Shown: positions 1 to 10,478, numbered from the stretch's first letter. The stretch is DNA of 64,000 nt from Arthrobacter sp. zg-Y820 (GCF_030142155.1 NZ_CP126247.1:2046001-2110000), one strand, 5' to 3'. Translations and numbers: made by a program. The notes: generated by a model from the sequence alone, not told the origin.

Positions 1-5
1 CGGAG

Positions 6-2093
6 TCAGCCGTTCGACGCCGGAACCCCGTCAGCGGGCGGTTCGTAGTTCGCCAGCGCAGCGCGGAGCCACTCCTGCGTCTCCCGGCGCAGAGACTCGG
101 GGGCGGCCACCACGACACTGCCTCCCTGCCGGGCGATGAAGCCGGGAATCCACCGGGTGTTCCCGACACGGAGCTCCACCGCGGTGCGCCCGCGCGCGAG
201 ATCAGCCCGGCGTCCGGCGTCGTACGCGCTCTCCACCCAGCTGGCTGCGGGCTCCAGCAGCAGGGTCACCAGCTCATCTTCGGCGCTGGGCCGGAAGAGG
301 CCGGCCGGAGTGCTGTCCGGATCGGGGCCCTGCCAGGAGGCCGGACCGGAATCCGTAACGTTGTGGATGCGGTCCACCCGGAAGTTCCGCACGCCTTCCG
401 AACGGTGGCACCAGGCCTCGAGGTACCAGCGGTCGTTGACGGAGAAGAGCCGCCGCGGGTCCACTGTGCGGTCGGTGACCTCGTCGCGGCTGGGCACCAG
501 ATAACGCAATTCCAGCTGCCGGCGGCCGGTGATAGCCTGCTGCAGCTGGTCCAGCACGCCGGCGGTGCCTTCGGGTTCCGTGAGCCGGGCGGCGACGGCG
601 GTGCCGACCCGTCCCGATTCCCCGGCCGCCTCGCTGAGCTTGGCCAGGGCACTGGTCAATGCCGGGGTGCTGCCGACCCCCGGAAGGGACGAGAGCGTTT
701 CGAGACCGACAATGAGTGCGGCTGCCTCATCCATGCCCAGCCGGACGGGTTCGGAGAGGTCCTGGGCGTTGTCGATGAAAATCTGGCCGTTTTCGAAGTT
801 CACGTCCATCAGCCCGTTGGGATAGTGCCGGGGGCCGCTGACGAAGAGCAGGTTCAGGTCGCTTGCCAGCTGGGCGGCGCTGACGCCAAAGCGCTGTGCC
901 GTCTGCTCCATGTCCGCACCCTGGTTCCCCAGGATGTAAGGCACAAGGTCAAGCAGGCGCGTCAGGTGGCTCTGAGCTGCCGTCGAGCTGGACGCGGGCG
1001 CCGGGGTGCGGCGGACAAGGGTGAAGGCCGGCACGGGTTTGAGCTGGGCCGCCAGGGCCAGCCGCAGGAGCTCCGCGACCGACTGCCGGAATTCCGCCGG
1101 CTCCACTGCGACGGCGCTGGCCCCCAGCCCGGCCGTGTCGGCCGCCAGGGCGTCCAGGTCCGGGACGGTCAGCGACAGTACGTCCCAGCCCGTGCGGTCC
1201 CCGGCCCTGTCCCCGGCCCTGTCCCCCGTCGCACTTTCCGGCCGGGCCGGTCCGTCGGCGCGCAGCCGCAGCTCGGCAGCCGCACCCTCCCGGGCTTCCA
1301 CCACGGCCGTGACCGGGGCGAACACCCGGTCCAGCGATGCCAGTGAGGCCTCAATGTCGAAGTCCTCCGGAACGTCGTAGCTGCCCGCTTCCAGGGCCAC
1401 CGGCGTCGTCATCCGGGACAGCCGGAAAAAGCGCTCGGCTCCGCGGTCCAGGTCCCATCCGACCACGTACCAATGCCCGAAGCGGCTGCCCATCCCCCAC
1501 GGCTGCACGTGCCGGCGGGTGCTCCGCCGCCGGCCCGGTTTCGCCTTCCCTCCTGCGCTGCCGGTGCGTGCCGCCGGGCGGTAGCCGAAGGAAATGGGCG
1601 TGCGGGTGGTCGTGGCTTTCCAGACGGTGTCAAAGTTTGGGTCGTTGGTGCGGATCCGGGGCTGCAGGGGGCTCGCGGCGGCGCCGTCGGCCACCACGCC
1701 GCGGGCTTGGAGCTTGCGCAGCGCCCGTGCCGCTGCCGAGCCCAGCGACGCCTGCTCCCACATGCTTGCCGCCAGGGCCAGGACGGCTGATTCCTCGGGG
1801 CTGAACCGCACGCCGGGAAGCCGGTAGGCATCGGCTCGAATGCGGTACCGGCGCACCGAGTTGTCCTGGTCGTAGAGCGTTTCCTCGCTGTAGGACTCCA
1901 CGGGAATGCCCTGTTCGCGCAGGAAGGCCTTGTCACGGTCGAAGAGCTTTTCCCGGGCGGCGGTGGACGGCGCTTCGCCGTAGAGCTCGATTTCGTCGAA
2001 CAGTTCGTGCTTGGTGAAACCCCTGCGGGTGGACAGCAGGACAATGACCAGGGTCAGGAGGCGTTCGGTTCTGTTGGCGGGCACGGAAGCCAA
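6..2093 (-). CDS. pafBC: PafBC fused WYL-domain transcriptional regulator
   Basis: Transcription activator of the RecA/LexA-independent DNA-damage response in actinobacteria. At 695 aa it is about twice the length of a single PafB or PafC and contains the module twice. There is an N-terminal winged helix-turn-helix (about residues 8-65), a first WYL region with HWYVVGWDLD and RFFRLSRM (about 195-230), then a second HTH-like segment (from about 375) and a second WYL region containing RWYLEAWC and NFRVDRI (about 555-590). M. tuberculosis has two adjacent genes; a natural PafBC fusion is known from Arthrobacter. It lies downstream of the FKBP gene but beyond a terminator, so it probably has its own promoter in 2094-2150. 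A GDRA/GDRT repeat (near 1198-1230) lengthens a linker. The stop is 5 bases from the window edge. Confidence 0.93.
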   Translation of the reverse strand: MASVPANRTERLLTLVIVLLSTRRGFTKHELFDEIELYGEAPSTAAREKLFDRDKAFLREQGIPVESYSEETLYDQDNSVRRYRIRADAYRLPGVRFSPEESAVLALAASMWEQASLGSAAARALRKLQARGVVADGAAASPLQPRIRTNDPNFDTVWKATTTRTPISFGYRPAARTGSAGGKAKPGRRRSTRRHVQPWGMGSRFGHWYVVGWDLDRGAERFFRLSRMTTPVALEAGSYDVPEDFDIEASLASLDRVFAPVTAVVEAREGAAAELRLRADGPARPESATGDRAGDRAGDRTGWDVLSLTVPDLDALAADTAGLGASAVAVEPAEFRQSVAELLRLALAAQLKPVPAFTLVRRTPAPASSSTAAQSHLTRLLDLVPYILGNQGADMEQTAQRFGVSAAQLASDLNLLFVSGPRHYPNGLMDVNFENGQIFIDNAQDLSEPVRLGMDEAAALIVGLETLSSLPGVGSTPALTSALAKLSEAAGESGRVGTAVAARLTEPEGTAGVLDQLQQAITGRRQLELRYLVPSRDEVTDRTVDPRRLFSVNDRWYLEAWCHRSEGVRNFRVDRIHNVTDSGPASWQGPDPDSTPAGLFRPSAEDELVTLLLEPAASWVESAYDAGRRADLARGRTAVELRVGNTRWIPGFIARQGGSVVVAAPESLRRETQEWLRAALANYEPPADGVPASNG

Positions 2094-2150
2094 TCTACCG
2101 CGCCGGGCGGCGGAGCGCAGACGCGGCGGACAGCGCCGGGAGCAGACGCG

Positions 2151-2193
2151 AAAAAGGCGGGTCCGCTGCTGCAGTGCAGCTGCGGACCCGCCT
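2151..2193 (-). terminator. Rho-independent terminator after the FKBP gene
   Basis: A 12-bp perfect stem (2155-2166 with 2182-2193) carries a further inner GCTG/CAGC pairing. On the minus strand it is followed by five T residues (AAAAA at 2151-2155 on the plus strand). It sits 20 bases after the FKBP stop and separates that gene from pafBC. Confidence 0.85.
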
Positions 2194-2212
2194 GTTCTGC
2201 CGGGGTGCCGGG

Positions 2213-2608
2213 TTAGCGGACGCCCAGCAGGTCAACCACGAAGATCAACGATTCGCCGGGAGCAACTGCCGAACCGGCACCGCTGTCGCCGTAGGCCATG
2301 TGGGCGGGAATCTCGAGTCGGCGGCGGCCGCCGACCTTCATGCCCAGCAGGCCCTGGTCCCAGCCCTCGATGACCTGGCCCACGCCCACGCGGAAGTCCA
2401 GCGGGGTGCCGCGGTTCCACGATGCGTCGAACTCTTCACCGGTGGAGAACGCAACGCCCACGTAGTGGGTGGAGACGGTGTCCCCGGGCTTGGCCTCGGG
2501 GCCGTCGCCGACCACGATGTCTTCGATGCGAAGCTCCGTGGGAGCCTCGTGCTCCGGGAAGTCGATCTCCGGCTTCTGGCGGTCGTATTCACGCTTTCCA
2601 AATGACAT
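2213..2608 (-). CDS. Cytosolic FKBP-type peptidyl-prolyl cis-trans isomerase
   Basis: A 131-aa single-domain FKBP that catalyses cis-trans isomerisation at proline bonds. It has no signal peptide, so it should be cytoplasmic. Typical FKBP motifs are visible: VSTHYVGVAFSTGEEFDASW (start of the fold), VIEGWDQGLLGMKVGGRR (active-site loop with the conserved Trp), IPAHMAYGDSG, and the C-terminal strand LIFVVDLLGV. It follows the lipoprotein FKBP by about 50 bases on the same strand, so the two may be co-transcribed. This pair lies between pafA and pafBC, an arrangement I recall from Arthrobacter-type genomes. The start is supported by AAGGAG shortly upstream of the ATG. Confidence 0.93.
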   Translation of the reverse strand: MSFGKREYDRQKPEIDFPEHEAPTELRIEDIVVGDGPEAKPGDTVSTHYVGVAFSTGEEFDASWNRGTPLDFRVGVGQVIEGWDQGLLGMKVGGRRRLEIPAHMAYGDSGAGSAVAPGESLIFVVDLLGVR

Positions 2609-2660
2609 GGTGCTCCTTGCTGCGGCGGTGCCGCGTCAAACGTCGTGTTCGGTTCTAACG

Positions 2661-3662
2661 CTACTTGACTTCCTGGATGTCCACGACAAATACGAGCGGT
2701 CCGGCCGGGTTGCCGCTGGGTGCGGGATCGCCGTAGGCCAGCTCGGACGGAAGGACCAGCAGGACCTTGGAGCCGGCCTTCTGGCCGGCCAGGCCGTGGG
2801 TCCAGCCGGGGATGACGCCGTCGAGCGGGAACTCCGCCGGCTCGCCGCGTTCGTAACTGGAGTCGAAGGTGCTGCCGTCCCGCTGGGAAACGCCGAGGTA
2901 GTCGACCTTCACGGTGCCGGTTTCTTCTACAGCCGCGCCCTCGCCCTCTTCGAGGACCTTGACGATCAGCTTGTCGGGCTCTTCCATGTTCTCCGGGATT
3001 TCGACGGCGGGAACGCCGTCCTCGCCGAAGCTGACCTTGGGCAGCTTGCCGTCGGTTTCCAGCGCGGAGACATCCTCAGGGCTCATCAGCAGGTTGCCTT
3101 CGGCCTTGCGGGACGCAGCCTCGTCCGGCGACAGCGTGGCCACGGTGTCCTGGGTGCTCTGGATGCTCAGCACCATCACCTGGGTGGGCTGGGCTGCCTG
3201 CTCGGTTTCGGCACCCTCCGACTGGGCGGCGGCCTGGGCATCAGGGAAGGCATAGGCGACCTGCGAGCCGACCTTGGCGCCCAGCAGGACCTCGTACAGC
3301 GCCGGGTCCTGTTCCTTCAGCTGCTCGTTGACGGGCAGCGCCGACGCGGCATCCTCGTAGGTGTCGCCGAGGACACTGCCGTCTTCGGCGTTCAGCGCCA
3401 CGAACTTAAAGGTGATGCTCTGGCCTTCGGCAACGGTGTCGCCGTCGCCGGTGTAGACGATCTTCGCCGCACTTTCGGTGATCTCCAGCGGAGCATCGAA
3501 CTCCACCTCGGGTACGGTGTCCTGATCCTCGACCTTGACCTTCACGGAGTCAAAAACTCCGGCCTGGCCTGCGGATTTGCCCGCGGCACCGGTCGCTTCC
3601 CCGCCGGAGCAGGCCGAGATGAGGAGCAGGGAGGACAAGCTTATGGCTAGTACTTTTCGCAC
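2661..3662 (-). CDS. Lipoprotein FKBP-type peptidyl-prolyl isomerase
   Basis: A 333-aa exported isomerase. The GTG at 3662 is chosen because it is preceded by GAAAGAAG and gives a compact lipoprotein signal: VRKVLAISLSSLLLISAC with the lipobox Cys at about residue 18. A longer reading frame reaches 3875 but would run into pafA and place the signal internally. The C-terminal ~110 residues form a canonical FKBP domain (VKVDYLGVSQRDGSTFDSSY, VIPGWTHGLAGQKAGSKVLL, ELAYGD, LVFVVDIQEV). The middle (about residues 60-200) looks like a second, diverged FKBP-like region (ITFKFVALNAEDGSVLGDTY, VLLGAKVGSQVAYAFP) that lacks the conserved Trp. It is probably a membrane-anchored foldase on the outer face of the membrane. 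Confidence 0.88.
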   Translation of the reverse strand: MRKVLAISLSSLLLISACSGGEATGAAGKSAGQAGVFDSVKVKVEDQDTVPEVEFDAPLEITESAAKIVYTGDGDTVAEGQSITFKFVALNAEDGSVLGDTYEDAASALPVNEQLKEQDPALYEVLLGAKVGSQVAYAFPDAQAAAQSEGAETEQAAQPTQVMVLSIQSTQDTVATLSPDEAASRKAEGNLLMSPEDVSALETDGKLPKVSFGEDGVPAVEIPENMEEPDKLIVKVLEEGEGAAVEETGTVKVDYLGVSQRDGSTFDSSYERGEPAEFPLDGVIPGWTHGLAGQKAGSKVLLVLPSELAYGDPAPSGNPAGPLVFVVDIQEVK

Positions 3663-3828
3663 AGTACTTCTTTCAGTGGTGGACAGGTGGGCCCGCAGTG
3701 TCCCCGGGTCGTGCCAGGGGTAACGGGAGCGGGCGGTCCCGTCCAGCGTAGCGTTTCTGCCTGAATGCTGCCTTGGTGCGGGTGAAAGCGGAGAAATCCG
3801 CCGGGAGCCGGTCCCGGCCCGCGGGCTC

Positions 3829-5190
3829 CTAGAGCGTCGCCAGCAGGGCTTCAACCCGTTCATCGACGGCGGCAAAGGGGTCCTTGCACAGGACGGTCTG
3901 CTGTGCCCGGTCGTTGAGTTTCAGGTGAACCCAGTCCACGGTGAAGTCACGGTTGGCGGCCTTCGCCCGGCGCACGAAGTCCCCGCGGAGTTTGGCCCGG
4001 GTGCTCTGCGGCGGGACGTCCACAGCCTCCTTGACGTCGCTGTCTTCAACCACCCGGGCGGTTTCCCCGCGGGCCTGGAGGAGGTAGAAGAGTCCGCGGC
4101 GGCGAGAAATGTCATGGTAGGTCAGGTCAAGCTGGGCCAGGCGCGGCGAGGTCAGTTCCAACGAATGCCGTTCGGCATACCGGTCCACGAGCTTTTTCTT
4201 GATCGCCCAGTCAATCTCGGTGTCGATGCCGGAGGTGTCTCCGGATTCAATGGCGTCAAGGGTCCGCTCCCAGAGGTCCAGCACGCGTTCAACGTGCCGG
4301 TTGTGGGCACCGTTTGCCGCCACGAAGTCCTGGACGCGGGCCAGATAGACCCGCTGCAGCTCCAGCGCGGTCATGGTGGTGCCGTTGGCCAGCTTCAGGG
4401 GCATTTGTCCCGTCAGGTCATGGGAGATTTCACGGATGCTCCGGATCGGGTTTTCCAGCCGCAGGTCGCGCAGCACCGCTCCGGACTCGATGAGGCGGAG
4501 CATCAGGTCCACGGAACCCACCTTGAGCAGGGTGGTGGTCTCGGACATGTTGGAGTCCCCGGCGATCACATGCAGCCGGCGGTAGTGCTCGGCGTCGGCG
4601 TGGGGCTCGTCCCGGGTGTTGATGATCGGCCGTGACCGGGTGGTGGCCGAGGACACCCCTTCCCAAATGTGGTCGGCCCGCTGGGAAAAGGCGTACAGCG
4701 AACCGGACTGGGTCTTCAGCACCTTGCCCGCACCCACCAGCAACTGGCGGGTCACGAGGAACGGGATCAGGATGTCCGCCAGGCGGGAGAACTCCAGCCG
4801 CCGCGGGATGAGGTAGTTTTCGTGGCTGCCGTAGGAGTTCCCGGCGGAATCGGTGTTGTTCTTGAACAGGTAGACGCTGCCGTTGAACCCCTCGGCCCGC
4901 AGCCGGTCCTCGGCTTCCTCCACCAGGTCGTCGAGGATCAGTTCGCCGGCCCGGTCGTGGGCCACGAGCTGCGCCAGGTCATCGCACTCCGCCGTCGCGT
5001 ACTCCGGATGGGACCCCACATCCAGATAAAGACGGGATCCGTTGGTCAGGAAGACGTTGGAGGACCGCCCCCAGCTGACGACTTTCCGAAACAGGTAGCG
5101 GGCCACCTCTTCCGGCGACAGCGGGCGGGAGTCCGGACCGGAGTATGCGATTCCGAATTCAGTTTCAATCCCAAAAATCCTGCGGTCCAT
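3829..5190 (-). CDS. pafA: Pup-protein ligase PafA
   Basis: ATP-dependent ligase that joins the C-terminal Glu of deamidated Pup to lysines on target proteins. At 453 aa it matches the family (about 452 in M. tuberculosis). It starts [13 protein letters not shown], with Glu9 corresponding to the metal/ATP-binding Glu of characterised PafA. Asp57 in [15 protein letters not shown] is the expected catalytic Asp. [18 protein letters not shown] and [16 protein letters not shown] are typical of the carboxylate-amine ligase fold shared with Dop. Its ATG overlaps the prcA stop by one base (TGATG at 5190), so translation is probably coupled to the proteasome genes. Confidence 0.98.
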   Translation of the reverse strand: MDRRIFGIETEFGIAYSGPDSRPLSPEEVARYLFRKVVSWGRSSNVFLTNGSRLYLDVGSHPEYATAECDDLAQLVAHDRAGELILDDLVEEAEDRLRAEGFNGSVYLFKNNTDSAGNSYGSHENYLIPRRLEFSRLADILIPFLVTRQLLVGAGKVLKTQSGSLYAFSQRADHIWEGVSSATTRSRPIINTRDEPHADAEHYRRLHVIAGDSNMSETTTLLKVGSVDLMLRLIESGAVLRDLRLENPIRSIREISHDLTGQMPLKLANGTTMTALELQRVYLARVQDFVAANGAHNRHVERVLDLWERTLDAIESGDTSGIDTEIDWAIKKKLVDRYAERHSLELTSPRLAQLDLTYHDISRRRGLFYLLQARGETARVVEDSDVKEAVDVPPQSTRAKLRGDFVRRAKAANRDFTVDWVHLKLNDRAQQTVLCKDPFAAVDERVEALLATL

Positions 5191-5993
5191 CAGTCTCCCT
5201 CCGGGCCGGCCAGCAAGCGGTCCAGCTCCACTGTGTTGATTCGCCTGAATGCCCGGACGGTGCCCCGGGAGGAGAGCGGGGAACGGTCCAAAAATGCCAC
5301 TTCCAGCAGGCCGGCGCCGAGCCGGTCGGGTTCCGGCGGCACGGCCTCACCGCCGCCGTAGCCGGACGGCGCGGATCCGTTGCCGTTGGGCGCTGCCTCG
5401 CCGGCCGCCGGACCGGCGGGGCTGCGGGTGGCGGAGAGGGCGGCGACCGCTGTGCGGACGGCCTCGGGAAAGCCGGTGTCCTGGTTCCAGGTCCGGGCCA
5501 GGGCCTCGCGAACCACTTCCGCCTGGCCGCCCATGACCACGAAGTTGCTTTCGTCAGCGATGGAACCGTCGAACGTCAGCCGGTACAGGTGGTCCTCATA
5601 GGGCTCGGTCCCCACCTCGGCAACAGCCAGTTCCACCTCGAAGGGTTTGCCCTCGGTGGTGAAAACCGACCCCAGGCTTTGGGCATAGACGCTGGCCAGG
5701 CCGCGGGCGGAGACGTCCTCACGGGAGTAGGAGTAGCCGCGGACATCGGCGTACCGGACACCGGCCTGCCGAAGGCTCTCGAACTCGTTGTACTTGCCCA
5801 CGGCGGCGAAGCCGATCCGGTCGTAGATTTCGCCGAGCTTGTGCAGTGACGGCGAGGGGTTCTCGGCCACGAGGGCGATTCCGTCGCGGCAGGTGAGCAC
5901 CACCACCGACCGGCCCCTGGCGATCCCTTTCCGGGCGAAGTCCGCCCGGTCCTTCATCAGCTGTTCGGGGGAGACGTAGAACTGCTGCGTCAT
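5190..5993 (-). CDS. prcA: 20S proteasome alpha subunit
   Basis: Forms the outer, gating rings of the bacterial 20S proteasome and docks the Mpa ring. 267 aa, slightly longer than mycobacterial PrcA because of an Ala/Gly/Pro-rich C-terminal extension (from about residue 205). The N-terminus [24 protein letters not shown] and then [21 protein letters not shown] are characteristic of PrcA, which keeps the alpha-ring N-terminal helix and has no catalytic Thr. The start lies 2 bases after the prcB stop and its own stop overlaps the pafA start, so prcB-prcA-pafA form one tight unit. Confidence 0.97.
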   Translation of the reverse strand: MTQQFYVSPEQLMKDRADFARKGIARGRSVVVLTCRDGIALVAENPSPSLHKLGEIYDRIGFAAVGKYNEFESLRQAGVRYADVRGYSYSREDVSARGLASVYAQSLGSVFTTEGKPFEVELAVAEVGTEPYEDHLYRLTFDGSIADESNFVVMGGQAEVVREALARTWNQDTGFPEAVRTAVAALSATRSPAGPAAGEAAPNGNGSAPSGYGGGEAVPPEPDRLGAGLLEVAFLDRSPLSSRGTVRAFRRINTVELDRLLAGPEGD

Positions 5994-5995
5994 GG

Positions 5996-6820
5996 TCAGC
6001 TCTCCCGTCCGGCGACGGAGCGGCGGTCAACAAGCTCCCGCGCCATCAGTTGCAGTTCCCGCTCCGGGATTTCCCGGTTTCCGGCACTGTTGACCACGTA
6101 GACCACCGGCCACAGCTGACGGACCAGATCCGGTCCCCCGGTGGCGGAGTCGTCGTCGGCTGCGTCGTAGAGCGATTCGATGGCGACGGCGACTGCCTGT
6201 TCCTCGTCCAGCCCCGGACGCCAGAGCTTCTTGAGGGCGCCGCGGGCGAACACCGAGCCGGAGCCCACGCTGTGGTGTTCATATTCCTCGTACCGGCCCC
6301 CGGTGACGTCATAGGAGAAGAGCCTGCCGACGTGGCGCTCGGTGTCGTAACCGGCGAACAGCGGGACCACGGCCAGGCCCTGCAGGGCCAGGGGCAGATT
6401 CGACCGCACCATTGCGGCGAGCCGGTTGGACTTGCCGTCCAGGCTCATGGGGGTGCCCTCGATCTTGTCGTAGTGCTCCAGTTCCACCTGAAACAGCCGG
6501 ATCATGTCCAGGGCAAGCCCTGCGGTGCCGGCGATGCCCACCACCGAGTAGTTGTCCGCCGGAAAGACCTTCTTGATGTGCCGGCTGGCGATCATGTTGC
6601 CCATGGTGGCGCGCCGGTCGCCGGCCATCAGCACGCCGCCGGCGTAGGTGAGCGAAACGATGGTGGTGGCCTGCGGTGCCGCCGCCGACGCCGATCCGGC
6701 CGGGGCGGTGCCCAGCCGGCGGGCTGACGGCAGCAGGTCGGGGTGGTGCCGGGCCAAATGGTCGCTGAAGGACGGCGGGGCCGCCCCGTTTACCTCTGCT
6801 GCGGGATCCCGGTAGGTCAT
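5996..6820 (-). CDS. prcB: 20S proteasome beta subunit (catalytic)
   Basis: Threonine protease subunit forming the two inner rings of the 20S core. The 274-aa precursor carries a 51-residue propeptide; the first Thr of [12 protein letters not shown] (Thr52) should become the catalytic N-terminal Thr after autocleavage. The other catalytic residues are present at the expected mature positions: Asp17 (Asp68 in [10 protein letters not shown]) and Lys33 (Lys84 in RHIKKVF). [15 protein letters not shown] and the later [23 protein letters not shown] segment are also family features. It starts 3 bases after the pup stop. Confidence 0.98.
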   Translation of the reverse strand: MTYRDPAAEVNGAAPPSFSDHLARHHPDLLPSARRLGTAPAGSASAAAPQATTIVSLTYAGGVLMAGDRRATMGNMIASRHIKKVFPADNYSVVGIAGTAGLALDMIRLFQVELEHYDKIEGTPMSLDGKSNRLAAMVRSNLPLALQGLAVVPLFAGYDTERHVGRLFSYDVTGGRYEEYEHHSVGSGSVFARGALKKLWRPGLDEEQAVAVAIESLYDAADDDSATGGPDLVRQLWPVVYVVNSAGNREIPERELQLMARELVDRRSVAGRES

Positions 6821-6823
6821 CCG

Positions 6824-7024
6824 CTACTGTCCGCCCTTTTGGATGAATCCCCGGACAAATTCCTCGGCGTTGTTTTCCAGCACGCCGTCGATTTCGTCCA
6901 AAAGGTCGTCCACGCCTTCGGTCTGGGCGGTGGCCGCCGCTTCCGGTTCGGCTGTCGGCGGGGGCGTCTCCTCCAGCTCCTCTTCGGTGCGGGCTCCGGT
7001 GCTCTTGCGGTCCTGGGTTGCCAT
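6824..7024 (-). CDS. pup: Prokaryotic ubiquitin-like protein Pup
   Basis: A small, mostly disordered protein tag for proteasomal degradation. The C-terminal half carries the hallmark DDLLDEIDGVLENNAEEF and ends in QKGGQ; the terminal Gln must be converted to Glu by Dop before ligation by PafA. Length is 66 aa from the second ATG (7024), which has GAAAGG 8 bases upstream. An ATG two codons earlier (7030) lies too close to that ribosome site, so I prefer 7024. Two short hairpins (7041-7055 and 7067-7085) precede it in the gap after dop. Confidence 0.97.
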   Translation of the reverse strand: MATQDRKSTGARTEEELEETPPPTAEPEAAATAQTEGVDDLLDEIDGVLENNAEEFVRGFIQKGGQ

Positions 7025-7040
7025 GATCATTGCCTTTCCC

Positions 7041-7085
7041 GGCCGGATTCCGGCCCTTTTACTGGTCCTGGCGGATCCTGCCAGG
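7041..7085 (-). promoter_or_regulatory. Two small hairpins in the dop-pup gap
   Basis: GGCCGG-ATT-CCGGCC (7041-7055) ends just before the pup ribosome site, and CCTGGC-7nt-GCCAGG (7067-7085) lies upstream of it. Both are seen directly. Neither has a T-run on the minus strand, so they may tune processing or translation rather than terminate transcription; the role is inference. Confidence 0.4.
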
Positions 7086-7107
7086 TCCTGACGCTGCCCT
7101 GCTAGTC

Positions 7108-8718
7108 CTATGGTGCCACGCTATGTTCGGGACCGGTCAGGAGTCTGGCGACAAAATCCTCCGCATCGGACGAAGCTTCGAACAACTCCTCCGTCAGCGC
7201 CCGGGTCCCCCGGAGCGGTTCCCGGGTCGGAATGCGCTGCAGCCGCCGGTGCGAGGGCAGCTCAAAGATGATGGAATCCCAGCTCGCCCCCACCACCTGG
7301 TTCGGAAAGCGGCTGACGCACTTGCCGCGGAAATAGGCGCGGGTGTCATCCGGCGGTTCGGTGACGGCGCGGGCAATTTCCTCGTCGGTCAGGATCCGCT
7401 CCATCTGGCCGCGGGCGGCCAGCCGGTAGTAGAGCCCCTTCTCCGGCCGCATGTCGGAGTACTGCAGGTCCACCAGGTGCAGCCGGGCGTCGGACCAGGC
7501 CAGGCCGTCACGGTCCCGGTAGGCCTGCAGCAGCCGGAGTTTGGCCACCCAGTCCACGGAAGAGGCGGCTTCCAGCGGATCGCGTTTCAGGACCCCCACC
7601 AGCGAGGTCCAGCGGGTGAGGATGTCTTCGGTGGCGGCGTCGGCTCCGCGGCTGCGGCAGTGCCGGGCGGCGGCCTCCAGATAGATCTCCTGCAGGTCCA
7701 GGCCGGTGATCATCCGTCCGTCCTTCAGCTCCACCAGCTGCTGCAGCGTGGGGTCGTGGCTGATGGCCTGCAGGGATCCCACCGGATCCCGCAGCTCCAC
7801 CCCGGGCCCGGTGCCCGCCTCGATCATGGACAGCACAATGGAGGTGGTGCCCACCTTCAGCAGCGCCGAAACCTCGCTGAGGTTGGCGTCGCCGATGATG
7901 ACGTGCAGCCGCCGGTATTTTTCCGCCACCGCGTGGGGTTCGTCGCGGGTGTTCACGATGGGCCGCCGGATGGTGGTCTCCAGGCCGACCTCGGCTTCGA
8001 AGAAATCGGCCCGCTGGCTCAGCTGATAGCCCTGGCGCTGGTTGTTGGTGCCCATTCCCACCCGGCCGGAGCCGACAAGGACCTGCCGGCTGACGAAGAA
8101 GGGCACCAGGCCCTGGACCAAATCGGAAAACGGAACGCTGCGCGGCACCAGGTAGTTCTCGTGCGAGCCGTAGGAGGCGCCTTTGCTGTCGGTGTTGTTC
8201 TTGTACAGATTCACCGGGGAGAAGCCCGGCGCCGCGGCTATGTGCCGCATCGCCGCCAGCACGACGGCGTCGCCGGCTTTGTCCCACAGCACCGCGTCGC
8301 GCGGGGTCGTCACCTCCGGCGAGGAGTATTCCGGATGGGCGTGGTCGACGTACAGCCGGGCCCCGTTGGAGAGCACCATGTTCATCAGGACGGGGTTCTC
8401 CGTGGACTGCTCCCCGTAGAGGGCAGCGGGGCCGCCGCCCTCCATGGCGATCTGCTCCGCGTCGAGGACCGGAGGCGCGTCCGTGAGCTGGGTCGGATCA
8501 GCTGCCGTGCGGGGCACCGTGAATCCGCGGGCGTCGTTCAGCGGCGCTTCGTCGGTGTAGTCCCAGCGGGTTCCGGACAGGTTGCCCATGCCGCTGCGCC
8601 GGGTGGCGGCATAGGCGTTGATGATCTGGCTGGACAGGACCGTTGCGTTGGCTGCCGGCAGGGCCGGCGCCAACACGCCGTATTCGGTTTCCGTGCCCAT
8701 GACACGGCGAACACTCAC
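7108..8718 (-). CDS. dop: Pup deamidase/depupylase Dop
   Basis: Converts the C-terminal Gln of Pup to Glu and also removes Pup from conjugates. 536 aa, longer than PafA because of the Dop-specific loop near residues 42-65 ([20 protein letters not shown]). GTETEYG (Glu10) holds the metal-binding Glu, and Asp125 in [14 protein letters not shown] is the expected nucleophile. [20 protein letters not shown] and [19 protein letters not shown] are shared with PafA. The GTG at 8718 overlaps the mpa stop (GTGA, 8715-8718); GTG at 8712 or ATG at 8700 are alternative starts a few residues downstream. Confidence 0.97.
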   Translation of the reverse strand: MSVRRVMGTETEYGVLAPALPAANATVLSSQIINAYAATRRSGMGNLSGTRWDYTDEAPLNDARGFTVPRTAADPTQLTDAPPVLDAEQIAMEGGGPAALYGEQSTENPVLMNMVLSNGARLYVDHAHPEYSSPEVTTPRDAVLWDKAGDAVVLAAMRHIAAAPGFSPVNLYKNNTDSKGASYGSHENYLVPRSVPFSDLVQGLVPFFVSRQVLVGSGRVGMGTNNQRQGYQLSQRADFFEAEVGLETTIRRPIVNTRDEPHAVAEKYRRLHVIIGDANLSEVSALLKVGTTSIVLSMIEAGTGPGVELRDPVGSLQAISHDPTLQQLVELKDGRMITGLDLQEIYLEAAARHCRSRGADAATEDILTRWTSLVGVLKRDPLEAASSVDWVAKLRLLQAYRDRDGLAWSDARLHLVDLQYSDMRPEKGLYYRLAARGQMERILTDEEIARAVTEPPDDTRAYFRGKCVSRFPNQVVGASWDSIIFELPSHRRLQRIPTREPLRGTRALTEELFEASSDAEDFVARLLTGPEHSVAP

Positions 8719-10478
8719 AGATACTGTCCGGGGTTGGCGGCGGTTTCGATGGTGCGTCCGGGTTCCTGTCCCGCCTTGCCCTGGATGATCGTGCGGATGT
8801 ACGTGATGCGCTCGCCTTTCTTGCCCGAAATGCGTGCCCAGTCGTCCGGATTGGTGGTGTTGGGCATGTCTTCGTGCTCCCGGAACTCGTCCACCACCGC
8901 CCGCATGAGGTGGTCGATCCGCAGGCCGCGTTGGTGCAGGGTCAGCAGATCCTTGATGGCGTACTTCTTGGCCCGGTCCACCACGTTCTGGATCACCGCT
9001 CCGGAGTTGAAATCCTTGAAGTAGAGCATTTCCGTGTCGCCGTTGGCGTAGGTGACTTCCAAGTACTCGTTGGACTTGTCCTCGGCGTACATCTTTTCCA
9101 CGGTCCGCCGGATCATCTCCCGGACGGTCACCTCCGGATCGTAGCCGTTTTCCGCGAGGTCCTCGCGGTGCAGGGGCAGATTGGAAGTGAGGTACTTGGC
9201 GAAGATCTCGGCCGCCCCTTCGGCGTCGGGGCGCAGGATCTTGATCTTCACGTCGAGGCGGCCCGGCCGCAGGATCGCCGGATCGATCATGTCCTCGCGG
9301 TTGGAGGCACCGATGACGATGACGTTCTCCAGCTTCTCCACGCCGTCGATCTCCGAGAGCAGCTGGGGGACGATGGTCGTTTCGACGTCGGAAGAGATGC
9401 CGGTGCCGCGCGTGCGAAAAAGGGAGTCCATCTCGTCGAAGAACACCACCACGGGGCTGCCGCCGGAGGCCTTTTCCCGGGCCCGGGCGAAGATCAGGCG
9501 GATGTGCCGCTCCGTCTCCCCCACGTACTTGTCCAGCAGCTCGGGGCCCTTGATGTTCAGGAAGTAGCTGCGGGTTCCCAGGGTGCCCGTCTGCTCCATG
9601 ACGCGGGCCGCCAGGGAGTGCGCCACCGCCTTGGCGATCAGGGTCTTGCCGCAGCCGGGAGGGCCGTAGAGCAGGATGCCCTTCGGCGCCTTCAGCCCGT
9701 GTTCCCGGTACAGGTCCGGGTGCAGGAACGGCAGTTCAACGGCGTCGCGGATCTGCTCGATCTGCGGGCCGAGCCCGCCGATGTCGGAGTAGGAGATGTC
9801 CGGAACCTCCTCCAGGACGAGGTTCTCGACCTCGCTGCGCGGGATCTTCTCCAGCGCGTAGCCGATCCGGGTGTCGACCGTCAGGGCGTCGCCGACCCGC
9901 ACCTTTTCGGCCTCCAGGGGCCCGTTGAGCCGGACCACGCGTTCGTCGTCGGCCCGTCCGATCACCAGGCACCGGTCGCTGCCCAGGAGCTCCTTCACGG
10001 TGAACAGCTCGCCGCTGCGCTCGAAACCCAGCGAAGCCACGGCCACCAGGGATTCGTTCAGGAGCACTTCCTGGCCTGGAACTATTTGGTTCATGTCCAG
10101 CAGCGGACTGACCGACACCCGCAGTTTCCGGCCGGACTGCACAATGTCCAGGTTGTCCTGGACGGCTGCGGTGGTCGTCCTGCCGCTGCTGGCGGGAACC
10201 CGGTGGTTCACCGCGATGACGGTGGCGAAGCTGAAGGGCGTGGCGCCCTCCTTTTCGAGGGCGTCCTTGAGGCGGATGATCTCCGCCTTCGCCGTCTCCA
10301 GCATCGCCACCAGCCGGGCGTTGTTGTGTGTCAGTGCCGCCAGCTGCCGGTCCACGTTCCGCAGCTTGTCCCGCAGCACGTTCAGCTGCGGGGACTCGGC
10401 GCCTTGCACGCCGGGCCCGCGGAAATAATTCCGCGGATCGTCGGCCCCGGAATCGATGGTGTTCTCTGCTTCAGCCAT
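8715..10478 (-). CDS. mpa: Proteasome-associated AAA ATPase (Mpa/ARC)
   Basis: Hexameric unfoldase that recognises Pup and threads pupylated proteins into the 20S core. 587 aa from the ATG at 10478, which has AAGGTGG 8 bases upstream; the reading frame opens six codons earlier at a GTG without such support. Order of parts: Pup-binding coiled coil (about residues 25-70), tandem OB-like interdomain (about 75-225), AAA module with Walker A GPPGCGKT and Walker [12 protein letters not shown], sensor [18 protein letters not shown], and the C-terminal GQYL, the motif that opens the proteasome gate. It is the first gene of the tightly packed mpa-dop-pup-prcB-prcA-pafA run. Confidence 0.97.
   Translation of the reverse strand: MAEAENTIDSGADDPRNYFRGPGVQGAESPQLNVLRDKLRNVDRQLAALTHNNARLVAMLETAKAEIIRLKDALEKEGATPFSFATVIAVNHRVPASSGRTTTAAVQDNLDIVQSGRKLRVSVSPLLDMNQIVPGQEVLLNESLVAVASLGFERSGELFTVKELLGSDRCLVIGRADDERVVRLNGPLEAEKVRVGDALTVDTRIGYALEKIPRSEVENLVLEEVPDISYSDIGGLGPQIEQIRDAVELPFLHPDLYREHGLKAPKGILLYGPPGCGKTLIAKAVAHSLAARVMEQTGTLGTRSYFLNIKGPELLDKYVGETERHIRLIFARAREKASGGSPVVVFFDEMDSLFRTRGTGISSDVETTIVPQLLSEIDGVEKLENVIVIGASNREDMIDPAILRPGRLDVKIKILRPDAEGAAEIFAKYLTSNLPLHREDLAENGYDPEVTVREMIRRTVEKMYAEDKSNEYLEVTYANGDTEMLYFKDFNSGAVIQNVVDRAKKYAIKDLLTLHQRGLRIDHLMRAVVDEFREHEDMPNTTNPDDWARISGKKGERITYIRTIIQGKAGQEPGRTIETAANPGQYL

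Noticed and set aside
3663..3875. N-terminal extension of the lipoprotein FKBP up to 3875
   Set aside because: It overlaps pafA and puts the signal peptide inside the protein; GTG 3662 has a ribosome site.
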